Part shown: positions 49,001 through 59,419 of the stretch, piece by piece | How the letters are laid out: each line of letters starts with the position of its first letter | How positions within the stretch are numbered: the first letter of the stretch is position 1 | Assembly (NCBI RefSeq): GCF_963169125.1 | Contig: NC_084795.1 | Location: 140,715,766 to 140,779,765, forward strand | DNA length: 64,000 nt | Direction of reading: 5' to 3' | Source: Humulus lupulus | Taxonomy: Eukaryota; Streptophyta; Magnoliopsida; Rosales; Cannabaceae | The notes under the pieces: model-generated | The model's database searches: none | Told to the model about the DNA's origin: nothing | Seen by the model: the letters and a program-made list of their open reading frames with translations, nothing else | Program-made: the position numbers and the translations under genes

Positions 49001-51801
49001 GTGCCGAGGACCTCTAGGAACCGAGCAAAAACAATTGGTCAAGGTTCCGAGGAACTCTAGGAATAAAGGAGAGATGATTGCTCATGGTTCCGAAGACCTC
49101 TAGGACCAAGCAATAAGAATGCTCCAGGTTCTGAGGAACTCTATGAAAATAGCAAGGATGATTGCTCAAGGTTTCGAGAACCTCTAGGAACTGAGGAAAG
49201 ATGATTTCTCAAGGTTCTGAGGACTTCTAGGAACTAAGCATGAGGAATGCTCTAGGTTCTGAAGATCTTTAGGAAGTGATCAAGGATGATTGCCCAAGGT
49301 TTTGAGGACCTCTAGGAACTGAGCAAAGATGATTGCTAAAGGATTTGAGGACTTCTAGAAGCCAAGCTAAAGGATCGCTCTAGGTTTTGAGGAACTCTAA
49401 GAACTGATAAAGGACGATTGCCCTAGGATTCGAGGACCTCTATGAACTGATCAAAGATGATTGCTCAAAGTTTTTTGGAATTCTCGGAACCTAGAAAGAG
49501 GAATGCTCAAGTCTCCGAGAAACTCTAGGACATGAGCAAGGACGATTGTTCAAGGTTCTGAGGACCTCTAGGAGCCAAGCAAGAGGAATGTTTAAAGTTT
49601 CAAAGAACTCTAGGAACCAAACAAAGATGATTGCTCAAGGTGCCAAGGACCTCTAGGAGTCGAGCAAAAAAAGTATTACTCAAGGTTCCAAGGACCTATA
49701 GGACCATGGAAAGATGATTGCTCTAGGTTCTGAGGACCTCTAGGACCTAGCAATAAGAATGATCCAGGTTCCGTGGACCTATAGGAAAAAATCAAGGAAA
49801 ATTGCTCAAGGCTCCAAGAACCTCTGGGAACTGAGGAAAGACGATTGCTCAAGGTTCTGAGGAGGTCTAGGAACCAAGCATGAGGAATGCTCTAGGTTCT
49901 GAAGACCTTTAGGAACCGATCAAGGATGATTGCCCAAGGATTCAAGGACCTCTAGAAACTGAGTAACGATGATTTCTAAAGGATCCTAGGACTTCTAGGA
50001 GCCAAGCTAGAGGATTTCTCTAGGTTCCGAGGACCTTTAGGAACCGATAAAGGACAATTTCCCTAGGATCCGAAGATCTCTATGAACTGAGAAAAGACGA
50101 TTGCTCAAGGTTTCGAGTACTTCTAGGAACAATTCAAGACGAATGCTCCAGTCTCTGAGGAACTCTAGGAACCGATAAAGGACAATTTCCCTAGGATCCG
50201 AAGATCTCTATGAACTGAGAAAAGACGATTGCTCAAGGTTTCGAGTACTTCTAGGAACAATTCAAGACGAATGCTCCAGTCTCTGAGGAACTCTAGGACA
50301 TGAGGAAGGACGATTGCTCAAGATTTTGAGTACCTCTAGGAGCCAAGCAAGAGGAATGTCCTAAGTTTCGAATAACTATAGGAACCAAGCAAGGACGATT
50401 GCTCAAGGTGCTGAGGAACTCTAGGAATTGAGAAAAAATGATTACTTAATGTTCCGAGGACCTCTAGAAACCACAGAAAGATGATTGCTCAAGGTTCTGA
50501 AGACCTCTAGGACCAAGCAATATGAATGCTCCAAGTTTCGTGGACCTCTAGGAACAAATCAAGGATGATTGCTAAAGGTTCCGAGGACCTCTAGGAATCG
50601 AGGAAAGGCAATTGTTTAAGGTTCCGAGGACTTCTAGAAACCAAGCATGAGGGATGCTCCAGGTTCTGAAGACCTTTAGAAACAATCAAAATGAATGCAC
50701 TAGGCTCCGAGGACCTCAAGGAGCCAAGAAAAATGAATGCTCCAAGTTCTGAGGACCTCGAGGAACCGAGGAAGATGAATGCTCAAGGCTTCGAGGACTT
50801 CTAGGTACCAAGTAAGATGAATGCTTATGGTTCTGAGGACATCTAGGAGCCAAGCAAGGGTGATTGCTCAAGGTTTCAAGGAACTCTAGGAGCCAAGCAA
50901 GATGATTGCTCAAAGTTTCGAGGACCTCTAGGAACCAATCAAGGATGATTGCCCAAGGATCTGAGGACCTCTAGGAACCGAGCAAAGACGATTGCTCAAG
51001 GTTTCGAGGACTTCTAGGAACCAAGCAAGAGGAATACTCCAGTCTCCCAGGGACTCTATGGCATGAGCAAGGATGATTGCTCAATGTTTTGAGGACCTCT
51101 AGGAGCCAAGAAAGAGGAATGTTCCAAGTTCCAAAGAACTATAGGAATCGAGCAAGATGAATGCTCAAGGCTTCGAGGACTTCTAGGTACCAAGTATGAT
51201 GAATGCTTCTAGTTCTGAGGACATCTAGGAACAAAGAAACAATGAAGTCTCATGGTTCCAAGGACCTTAAGAAACCAATGAAAGATAATTTCTCAAGGTT
51301 CCAAGGACATTTAGGAACAAAGCAAGGATGATTTCTCAAGTTACCTAGGGCCTCTAGAAACTGAGAAAAGACAATTTCTTAAGGTTCCAAGGACTTCTAG
51401 GAACCATTGATGAGGAATGCTTTAGGTTCTGAAGACCATTAAGAACCGATCAAAATGAATGCTCCAGGCTCTGAGGACCTCAAGGAACCAAGCAGAATGA
51501 ATTCTCCAGGTTCTGAGGACCTTGAGGAACTGAGCAAGATGAATACTTCTAAGTACCAAGTAAGAAGAATGCTTCCAATTTTGAGGACATCTAGGTACCG
51601 AGCAAGGACGATTGCTCAAGGTTTCAAGGACCACTTGGAGCCAAGCAAGATGATTTCTCAAGGTTCCGAGGACCTCTAGGAATTGACCAAGGATGATTGC
51701 CCAAGGTTCTGATGACCTTTAGGAACCTAGCAACGATGATTGCTCATGGTTCCAAGGTCCTCTAGGAACCAAGCAATGACGATTGCTCAAGGCAACCCCT
51801 C
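46037..51801. repeat. Minisatellite array, about 130 units of 42-43 bp
   Basis: A continuous tandem array of about 5.8 kb. The left part (46037 to about 47130) uses mainly a 42-bp unit like AATGCTCAAGGTTCCGAGGA + CCTCAAGGAACCAAGCAAAATG. Because 42 is a multiple of three, it leaves long periodic frames on + (46330-46653, 46666-46938) with a 14-residue repeat of the type MNAQGSEDLEEPSK. The right part uses mainly a 43-bp unit with GATGATTG and a TAG in CCTCTAGGAACC, so frames are short. Patches of the 42-bp type reappear at about 50690-50800 and 51440-51560. Each unit contains GGTTCC...GAGGACCTC...GGAACC, an imperfect palindrome. No start, promoter or conserved domain supports a protein. Confidence 0.93.
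50041..50296. repeat. Exact 128-bp duplication of three units
   Basis: 50041-50168 and 50169-50296 are identical as far as I can read: GAACCGATAAAGGACAATTT through GAGGAACTCTAG. The period equals three repeat units (43+43+42). The neighbouring units differ freely, so this step is recent. Confidence 0.85.
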
Positions 51802-52108
51802 CCTTCATTGAATCCCAAGCGATCCTAGACATGCAGTAGCTCTTGGGATTGATCTTCTGCATTTGGTAGGTTCCAGTATCTAAGCACATCTTTGGAGATG
51901 AATCCCCATATCCAACTAGCTTCAGATGTGCGTAATTGAGGTTATTCGCCGATGTGGGGGAGCTGATGAGTCTATCTACTAGCTACTATAGCGATATGTC
52001 TGAGATATCGCCCAACAGAGATGGCTTAGGAAAGCTAGATGTTGGGGGAAATTTTATTGACTCCAATGTGTATTTCCTTGTGTTCAACTCTCAATGAAAG
52101 CACCAAAA
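51802..52108 (-). other. Element B 5' leader with primer-binding site
   Basis: Unique sequence between the array and the 5' LTR. The minus strand primer site TGGTGCTTTCATTGAG occupies 52090-52105, three bases from the LTR, the same spacing as in D. A perfect inverted repeat GCGATAT / ATATCGC lies near 51991-52011. No gene is visible. Confidence 0.75.
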
Positions 52109-52535
52109 TGTTGACTCATTTTATCGTTAACTTGTCTAACACCCAAAGAATAAATTTTGAGAGATAAATAAAGTATGAGAGATGTTTCTAGTGCCCATAA
52201 ATCATGGATAGAAAGAGTTTTATAGTGGTTCAGCCGCAAAAAGATGGCCTACATCCACTTAGTCATTGCCATTGATCTTGCAAGCCATGGATTACATTTG
52301 TATTTAGCTTTTAGTAATTTGGCTCCATTGAAGATGGATAGCTCTCTCTGTAGAAAGCTATCGGCCCCCCTTTCTTTTGGTCCCTACTCTTATTTATATT
52401 GAAGAGTTAGAGTTACATTTGTGTGTTGGTTTAAGTTATTGGGCTTGGCCCAAGAAATGTACAAAGTTACAATTGACTAGGCCCTAGTTATGATCTGGGC
52501 TGATGGGTAGTGATAATCAAAAAATGGGTATAACA
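52109..52535 (-). repeat. 5' LTR of element B
   Basis: 427 bp, TGTTGACTCATT to GGGTATAACA in + coordinates. Compared with the left LTR it has many substitutions and small indels. Confidence 0.88.
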
Positions 52536-52560
52536 GTGTTATCCAATAAATTAGCATTTG

Positions 52561-52589
52561 TGACGTGGCGAATAATCTCTTGACACGTG
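52561..52589 (+). promoter_or_regulatory. ACGT-core motifs in the LTR of D
   Basis: TGACGTGG (52561-52568) and the palindromic G-box CACGTG within GACACGTGGC (52584-52589) lie about 220-250 bp upstream of the TATA box. Both are binding-site types of plant bZIP/bHLH factors and of abscisic-acid or stress response elements. Both are retained in the 3' LTR. Function is inferred from motif only. Confidence 0.5.
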
Positions 52590-52808
52590 GCTGATACCTG
52601 AAGCGTCAGCTAGAGTATCGACCAAGAGACACACCAGAAGCAGGACAAGCCTCTCTTTACCACGACCAGTATGGTCGGTGGTTCCGCTGGCAAAGAAATA
52701 TTTATGGGAAGATCTTATGAATCCCGAATTTATCTCATGCAATCTTCTGAATATCCCATGATTTGGGGGATAGTATCTGTAACAATATTGGGCAACCCTC
52801 CATGAGCC

Positions 52809-52816
52809 TATAAATA
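52809..52816 (+). promoter_or_regulatory. TATA box of the LTR promoter of D
   Basis: CCTATAAATAGCAAG is an almost ideal plant TATA box. It would start the genomic RNA about 30 bases downstream. The same box occurs in the 3' LTR at about 63874-63881. Confidence 0.7.
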
Positions 52817-53125
52817 GCAAGAGACGGCTCATGGGAAGGGACTTTTGGAGCCGGGGAATCATAGAGATTATAGTATTTACCTGAGTAAACTTGTATTGTT
52901 TATGAGAAGTGTTGAAACTCATTGAACCCAAGTTCTCTGATCACACTTTTGATCCCATATCAATATCATTCTAAGTGGACGTAGGTCATTACCAGATCCT
53001 GGGGCCGAACCACTATAAATTACTGTGTTTTCTTTACTTTTTTCATTACGTTATTCTCTACATATTCGTCTATATCATTCATATTTTGACTCCGTGTCAG
53101 TTGGCTAAATCGTGGGTCAACATTC

Positions 53126-53143
53126 TGGTGCTTTCATTGAGAG
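53126..53143 (+). other. Primer-binding site of element D
   Basis: TGGTGCTTTCATTGAGAG starts three bases after the LTR. The same sequence serves element B. I cannot name the tRNA with confidence. Confidence 0.75.
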
Positions 53144-53170
53144 GAAGATTCATCGTTGTTGATAAAATTA

Positions 53171-55477
53171 ATGGCGAAAGCAGGAAAGAAAGCTGCTCAG
53201 ACCGCCGCCGCTGCACCGTCGAATCCGCCACCTCCTCCTCCCCCTGCATGCATGGCGGAAGATGAGCCACAACTAGATTTTGAAGAGGAGGAGATGGACG
53301 ATGCGACTTTGAGGAGCACCCTGGGCACGTTGCAGGAAGAGTTTGCTAGTCTGAGAGCCAATCAATAAACTGCCGCAGAAGCTATGGCAAGGCAGCAGCA
53401 GGAACTTGATCGTCAGCGGGCGGAGTTAAGCGAGAGACAAGCGGAGGTGGATCGCCGCCAGATTGAGGCCATGGCAGCCCTTGAAGCGGCCTTGCTGTTG
53501 GCCAGAAATCAGGCCGCACCTGCCTCGCAGCCTAACCAACCTGGAAATGGGCCACCTCAGGGAGGTCCCAATCCTAGCCCACCGATCCATCCTTCAAGTC
53601 CGCAAAGGCCTGAACAGCCCCAGATGCCCCATGATGACGTCCCACTGGATCCCGAGGCAGATCCACCATCCCAAGCTGCTCGAGGTAATCCCCCGCAGCA
53701 AAGGCAGAATAGGGCCGAGCGACAGCCTCGTAGTCCTAGACGCCGCGAGAATGATGGGCCACACCAAGCGAACAGAGGTCACTACCCTCCTGGTAACAGG
53801 AGGGACTCGGAGTTAGGTTCTGCGGTCCGTGGATCCCAACGGCATGATAATGCACGGGGACATCGCGACCAGCACAGGCCACCCTCTAACGCTCGGGGAG
53901 TTTCTGCCAGAGACGGGAATAGAGGGAACGACCAATCTTACCACAGCCAGTCAAAGTTCAAAGATGGCCACGGCTACAACAAGGCTGACTCAGGCAAGGA
54001 CAATGCTGGTGGGAGGAACGGAAATAGAGGTAAGAGCAGGAGCCAAATACCTCAAGATGATCAACCAAATAGACAAGATGCTGGGGGGCAACCCAGGCAA
54101 AATAATGTCTTCAACCGGCTCGGAGGTAGCGAGCAACGGAGAAGAGAGGAAGATCTAAGAGACATATTCAATGATCGTCGAGAGAAGCATGATGAGAACA
54201 TCCCCCCAGCAGCAGAGACCGTAGCTATTCCTACTGCGTTGCAAGCCCAGATAGACGCACTAAATCAGGCTGTGCAACAGCTAGTCGGAGGAAGGACCTC
54301 TTACATCGACCACGATAGAAGAAAAGGCACTCCATTCATCCAAAGAATAGCCAACGCAGAGACTCCCAGCAAGTTCAAGATGCCTACGCTCCCAAACTTT
54401 GATGGATACGGGGATCCCGTCTCGCATGTGAATAAGTTTGAAATCCAGATGGACATTCAGAAAGTGTCCGAAGATGCTCGGTGCAGGATCTTTCCTGCAA
54501 CACTTTCTGAAGTCGCGCAGGAATGGTTCTTTAAGTTCCCACCTGCAAGCATAGTTTCCTGGGAAATGTTCGTAAGGGAGTTCTACGGACAGTTCTACGC
54601 AGGTCGTGTCCACCCGACCGAAGCAAACCAACTGGTCGAGATCCGCCAGCAGGATGGAGAATCGCTGAAGGATTACATCCATCGCTTTATGCGAGCGGCA
54701 GCCAGAGCAAAGACAGTCGGGGACGAAGGAAAGATGATGGCTATAACCGCGGGAGTGAGGCGCCGTTCGCCCCTATGGAAAAGTCTTCGTAAGGATGGGG
54801 TTAGAACCACCCAGGAGTTCTTAGACCGAGCTGATCGGTATATCAAGCTCGAAGAAGCCATTGCCGATGATGGAAAACCCTCGAGCAAGGGTAAGAAGGC
54901 TGCCGAACCCGCCAAAGCCACCGATGGCACCAAACCAAATGGCAACGGCAAGGGCAACGGAGACGGCAACGGTAATAGCAAGAATGGTGGGAAACGGCCA
55001 CACAATGAGCCTTCCACCTCCGACAATAAACGAGCCAAGGGTAATCGTTATGAACCTAGGTTCACTAACTACACTGCCCTCGTTGAGTCTCGAGGAGAGG
55101 TATACCAGGCCACAAGCTCTAGTGTGCCCTACAAGAAACCTAGGCCCATTCGAAAAGACATTTCAAAAAGAGACACTACCAAATTCTGTCGTTACCATAA
55201 CGACTACGGACATGACACTAATGAATGCAACCAGCTGAAAGACGAAATTGAGTTCCTCATTAGACAAGGACACTTGAGAAGGTACGTACGGGCCTCAGGA
55301 ACTTCCCAACGAGAAGCTCCAGGTGGCAACGAGCAGGCGTCCACACGCCAACGCTCGCCACCATTACAGCCTGCCCCCGTAGCCGGGACACTTTTAACCA
55401 TCTGTGGAGGTCCGCACCTCGCAGGAAATAGCGGAAAGGCTAGAGAACGATATGCTCGAACTCTACGCCACGACTAG
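53171..55477 (+). pseudogene. gag: Element D gag (one internal stop, stop at end)
   Basis: Starts at ATG 53171 (MAKAGKK). The N-terminal 65 residues are Pro- and acidic-rich, then TAA at 53366-53368 (CAA to TAA in NQ*TAAEA) interrupts the frame. A Gln-rich, probably coiled segment and a long Pro/Arg/Asn-rich region follow. The Retrotrans_gag-type capsid domain spans roughly residues 405-565, with LPNFDGYGDP, EWFFKFPPASIVSW, REFYGQFYAG and SLKDYIHRFM. A basic Gly/Asn/Lys-rich stretch follows. A CHHC finger KFCRYHNDYGHDTNEC lies near residues 670-686. TAG at 55475-55477 separates it from pol in the same phase. It would assemble the particle and bind RNA. Confidence 0.92.
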
Positions 55478-56110
55478 GATATCGAGATGATGACTGTGGA
55501 GGACCGCGCGCCGAAAAAGGCCCGCTCAGAGGAGTGCGGGATAACCTTCTCTGAGGGCGATGCCCAACACGTCCGGTTCCCACATTCCGATCCGCTGGTC
55601 GTGGATATCCAAATGGCCAATATGATGGTAAAAAGTCTACTGGTCGATACAGGAAGTTCAGTGAACATCCTGTATAAATCAACGCTGGAACGCATGAAGC
55701 TGTCCGTGAAGGACTTGGAGCCCTGCAATCAAACCATATACGGCTTCTCTGGAGAAGGACTCGCTCCAGCCGGAATGATCAAACTCCCAGTGACAACGGG
55801 TACAGCGCCTGCCTCAAGGACATTACTCGCCACTTTTGTAGTGGTCGATTGTCCTTCAGCGTATAACGCCGTTATTGGAAGACCCATACTGGTTGAACTG
55901 AGGGCCATCATCTCCATGTGGCACCTAGCCATGAAGTTCCCAACGGATGCAGGGGTAGGATGCATTTTGGGAAACCAAAGGGAAGCCAGGGAGTGCTATA
56001 ACGCCTCGATCACAAAGGCAAGAAGTGGAGCGTCGAGGAGCGCTACCCCAGAACGATTGCAGATGACAGAAGACAGACAAACCCAATCAGGTGGAAAAGT
56101 CACCAAATAG
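55478..56110 (+). pseudogene. pol: Element D protease
   Basis: Continues in the phase of gag after TAG 55475. The aspartic protease active site DTGSSVNIL is at 55646-55672 within SLLVDTGSS, and AVIGRPIL (55870) is the second protease landmark. The protease would cut the polyprotein. The frame ends at TAG 56108-56110 in a linker, and the phase continues. Because gag and protease share one phase, either the gag stop is used for partial read-through or it arose by mutation. This sequence alone cannot decide. Confidence 0.9.
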
Positions 56111-56905
56111 GGTGTTGCCCAAAGTGAGGATATAGATTTAGATCCTCGCTTTGGGGATTTTGAAGAAAATGTCGGACCCGTCGAGGACCTGGAGGAGGTC
56201 CAGATCGATGAAAAAGACCCGACCCGAATCGTAAGGGTTGGGAAGAATTTAGAACCTACCGCAAAGCAGGCGCTGGTGGAATTCTTGCAAGAGAACCAGG
56301 AAGTTTTCGCCTGGCCGCATAAAGACATGGTCGGGATAGATCCTGCAGTGATCAGCCATGTCCTGAACATAAACAAAGTCTTCCCACCGGTGCAACAAAA
56401 AAGAAGGCTACTCGATAAAGACAGATCAAGAGCCTTGAAAGAAGAAGTCGAAAGACTTAAAGAAAATGGGTTCATCAGGGTGGCGTTTTATCCATCATGG
56501 GTCTCCAATCCGGTGCTGGTCCCCAAGCCTAACGGCAAATGGCGGACCTGTGTGGAATTTACAGACCTCAATAAAGCCTGCCCAAAAGACTGCTTCCCAC
56601 TCCCGAGGATCGACCAGCTAGTCGATGCAACTGCTGGACATGAGATCCTCTCGTTCATGGACGCATATTCAGGCTACAATCAGATCAGCATGCATCCCCC
56701 TGATGAGGATCATACCAGCTTTCGGACCGATACGGGCTTATATTGTTATAAAGTAATGCCCTTCGGACTGAAAAACGCAGGTGCAACTTACCAACGACTG
56801 GTCAACCACATGTTCAAGGAACTAATCGGAGTAAACATGGAGGTATATGTGGATGACATGCTGGTAAAGTCCAAGAAGGCTGAAGGACATGTGAGGGATT
56901 TGTGA
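56111..56905 (+). pseudogene. pol: Element D reverse transcriptase, N-terminal part
   Basis: RT landmarks in order: VSNPVLVPKPNGKWRTCVEF, DLNKACPKDCFPLPRID, SFMDAYSGYNQI, TGLYCYKVMPFGLKNAGATY, and the catalytic YVDD at 56846-56857 with both Asp present. Such wording (NKACPKD, YVDDMLVKS) is characteristic of Tat/Athila-type RTs rather than chromoviruses. TGA at 56903-56905 (HVRDL*RCFD) interrupts the frame in phase. Confidence 0.93.
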
Positions 56906-58432
56906 AGGTGCTTTGATGTGTTAAACAAGTACCAAATGAAGTTGAATCCCCTCAAATGTTCCTTTGGAGTCGGGTCAGGAAAGTTTTTGGGGTTTATAGT
57001 GAATTCAAGGGGAATCGAGGCCAACCCCGACAAGATAAAAGCTCTGATCGATATGAAATCGCCAGAAAAGATCAAGGATGTCCAAAGCCTGACCGGAAGG
57101 ATAGCTGCCCTTAGTAGATTCATCTCAAAATCAACTGACAAGTGTGTTCCATTCTTCAATCTACTCAGGGGAAATAAGAAGTTTGAATGGACGGAAGACT
57201 GCGAGCAAGCATTCCAGACAATAAAGGCTCATATGTCGCAACCTCCCATCCTATCAAAACCAATCAAAGGAGAGACTTTGTATATTTATCTGGCGATTAC
57301 CGAAGTTGCTGCTAGTGCGGTACTGATACGGGAGGAAGCAGGCGTGCAGAAAGCTGTTTACTACGTCAGCAAAAGGCTTATCGGTGCAGAATCAAAATAT
57401 CCACCGATCGAAAGATTAGCATATTGCCTAATTCTAGCCTCCCAAAAGTTGCGTCCGTACTTCCAAGCCCATCCTATCACAGTTCTGACCGACCAGCCCC
57501 TTCGGCAAGTCCTCCAAAAACCTGAGGCGGCTGGACGACTGTTAAAATGGGCGGTTGAATTGGGACAGTTCGACGTAACTTATTCACTGCGAGCAGCAAT
57601 AAAAGGGCAAGCCTTAGCCGATTTTATTGCGGAGTTCACCGAACTCCCCAGCAACGAGCTGTGCAAACAGCCTGAAGCGCCCATGCCTCAAGACAAGACT
57701 CCTTCGTGGAAGCTATTCACGGATGGATCATCTAATGAATCTCACGCTGGAGCGGGAGTGATATTGATAACGCCCGAAGGGCATCGATTTCATAGCGCAA
57801 TCAGGTTTGACTTCGCAGCTTCAAACAATGAAGCGGAATACGAAGCACTCCTCGCTGGACTGAGAATGGCCAGGGATATGAATATAAAAGCGCTCGATAT
57901 TTACAGCGACTCTCAGCTGGTCGTGAATCAGGTCCTGGGAGAATATCAAGCGCGAGGGTTAAAAATGATGGCCTACCTTAACAAAACAAAAGATTTGCTA
58001 GCGCAGTTTACAAAGTACACCCTCCAGCAGATTCCGCGAGACCAAAATTCGAATGCAGACGCCTTGGCCAAACTTGCAAGTGCTAAAGATGCTGACACCT
58101 TGAACATAGTCCCAGTAGAGAGATTAAGTGAACCAAGCATTGATGCGGCCGAAGCCAGCATGGAAATTCGAATAGAAGATACATGGATGGCGCCTTACCT
58201 GGAGTATCTGACAAATGGGACATTGCCAGCAGATAGAAACAAGGCCAGAACTCTGCAAAGACAAGCTGCTAGGTACATACTGCTCGACGATGTTATGTAC
58301 CCAAGAGGATATTCAATGCCATTGCTCAGGTGCATTACATCAGAAAAAGCTAAGGAACTCATGAAAGAAGTGCATGAAGGCTTCTGCGGAGATCACGCTG
58401 GGGGGCAAAGTTTGGCGAAAAAAATTCTCTGA
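56906..58432 (+). pseudogene. pol: Element D RT end, connection RNase H and archaeal-type RNase H
   Basis: MKLNPLKCSFGV and FLGFIVNSRGIEANPDK close the RT. The original RNase H (from about 57260, YIYLAITEVAASAVLIREE) lacks the usual first Asp and appears degenerate. A second RNase H from about 57700 carries FTDGSS, NEAEYEALLAGL, YSDSQLV and NADALAKLA, that is, the D-E-D-D set, all present. Two RNase H domains are a known trait of the Tat lineage. The integrase N-terminus starts near 58330 (HEGFCGDHAGG). TGA at 58430-58432 stands where Arg is expected (KIL*QGYFWP). Confidence 0.92.
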
Positions 58433-59419
58433 CAGGGCTATTTCTGGCCAACGATGAACGAGGATTCATTGGAGTACGTACGAAGGTGTGATAAATGTAA
58501 GAGGTTCTCCAAAATCCCACGAGCAGCTCCAAACGAGCTAAAGCAGATGCAGAGCCCGTGGCCTTTCGCAATATGGGGAATAGACTTAATTGGATCACTG
58601 CCAACAGGAAAAGGAGGAGTAAAGTACGCAGTTGTGGCAGTCGATTACTTCACAAAATGGGTCGAAGCTGAACCACTCGCAACCATCACAACCAAGAAAG
58701 TTCTCGACTTTGTAATCAAGAACATTGTGTGCCGGTATGGTTTTCCCAGAAAGATAGTATCAGACAATGGAACCCAATTTGACAGCGACCTGTTCACCGA
58801 TTTCTGCGAGAGGCATGGGGTAATCAAGAGCTTTTCTTCAGTCGCACACCCCCAAGCGAATGGGCAAGTCGAAGCTGTAAACAAAACCCTCAAGGACACC
58901 CTGAAGAAAAGACTTGAAGAAGCTAAAGGAGCATGGCCAGAACAACTGCCTGAAGTCCTCTGGTCGTATAGAACATCTCATCGAACAGCAACAGGACGTA
59001 CCCCATTTTCCTTAGCTTATGGGTATGAGGCCATGTTACCCGTGGAAATAGATCCCCCCTCGCATCGGCGTTTGACGTACGATCAAGACCAAAACAGCCA
59101 GCTAATGCTGGAGTCCTTAGACTCAATTGATGAGATACGAGAAAAATCTCAACTCCAAGTTGCTGCTTATCAGCAAAAAGTCGCCCGGTACTTTAACTCC
59201 AAAGTTAAAGAAAGAAGATTCAACGTCGGAGACTTGGTGTTACGACGAGTTTTCTTGAATACCCGCGACCCCACAGCTGGAGTGCTCGGACCTAACTGGG
59301 AAGGGCCTTACCAAATTGAAGAAGTCCTTCACCCAGGCACCTACAAACTCACGCGCTTAAACGGAGATCTCGTTCCACGCTATTGGAATGGAGAACACCT
59401 GCGCAAGTATTATCAATGA
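58433..59419 (+). pseudogene. pol: Element D integrase
   Basis: Continues in phase after TGA 58430. The zinc finger is completed by RCDKCKRF. The catalytic core shows D in WGIDLIGSLP, D in SDNGTQFDS and E in PQANGQVEAVN, all intact. The C-terminal part (FNVGDLVLRRVF, GPNWEGPYQIEEVL, WNGEHLRKYYQ) is the usual GPY/F-like end, with no chromodomain. The stop is at 59417-59419. It would insert the cDNA in the genome. Confidence 0.93.

Larger units (their letters stand above)
45238..52535 (-). mobile_element. Element B: non-autonomous LTR element with minisatellite body
   Basis: Two LTRs (45238-45659 and 52109-52535) in the same orientation bracket 6.4 kb with no gag or pol. On the minus strand a primer site TGGTGCTTTCATTGAG lies next to the right LTR, and a polypurine tract (CTTTTGGGGGGCAAT) next to the left LTR, so the element reads right to left. 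Both signals are nearly the same as in element D, which suggests D-like enzymes mobilised it. The left flank is gtatt (45233-45237). The right flank begins with g and then element D. The LTRs differ at roughly one base in ten, so B is old. The interior is nearly all tandem repeat (46037-51801). Confidence 0.85.
52537..53122 (+). repeat. 5' LTR of element D
   Basis: 586 bp, TGTTATCCAATA to CGTGGGTCAACA. It contains the ACGT-core motifs at 52561-52589, a TATA box at 52809-52816, and a probable transcribed part downstream. The frame 52551-52931 on the minus strand recurs in the 3' LTR and is not regarded as a gene. Confidence 0.93.

Noticed and set aside
46037..51801. CRISPR-like array
   Set aside because: Units are contiguous with no unique spacers, they vary freely, and the setting is a plant LTR element.
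52551..52931. 126-codon minus-strand ORF repeated at 63616-63996
   Set aside because: It is within the LTR of D, and the repetition is due to the LTR pair.
53594..55038. Minus-strand ORFs across gag of D
   Set aside because: Shadows of the GC-rich gag frame on the coding strand.
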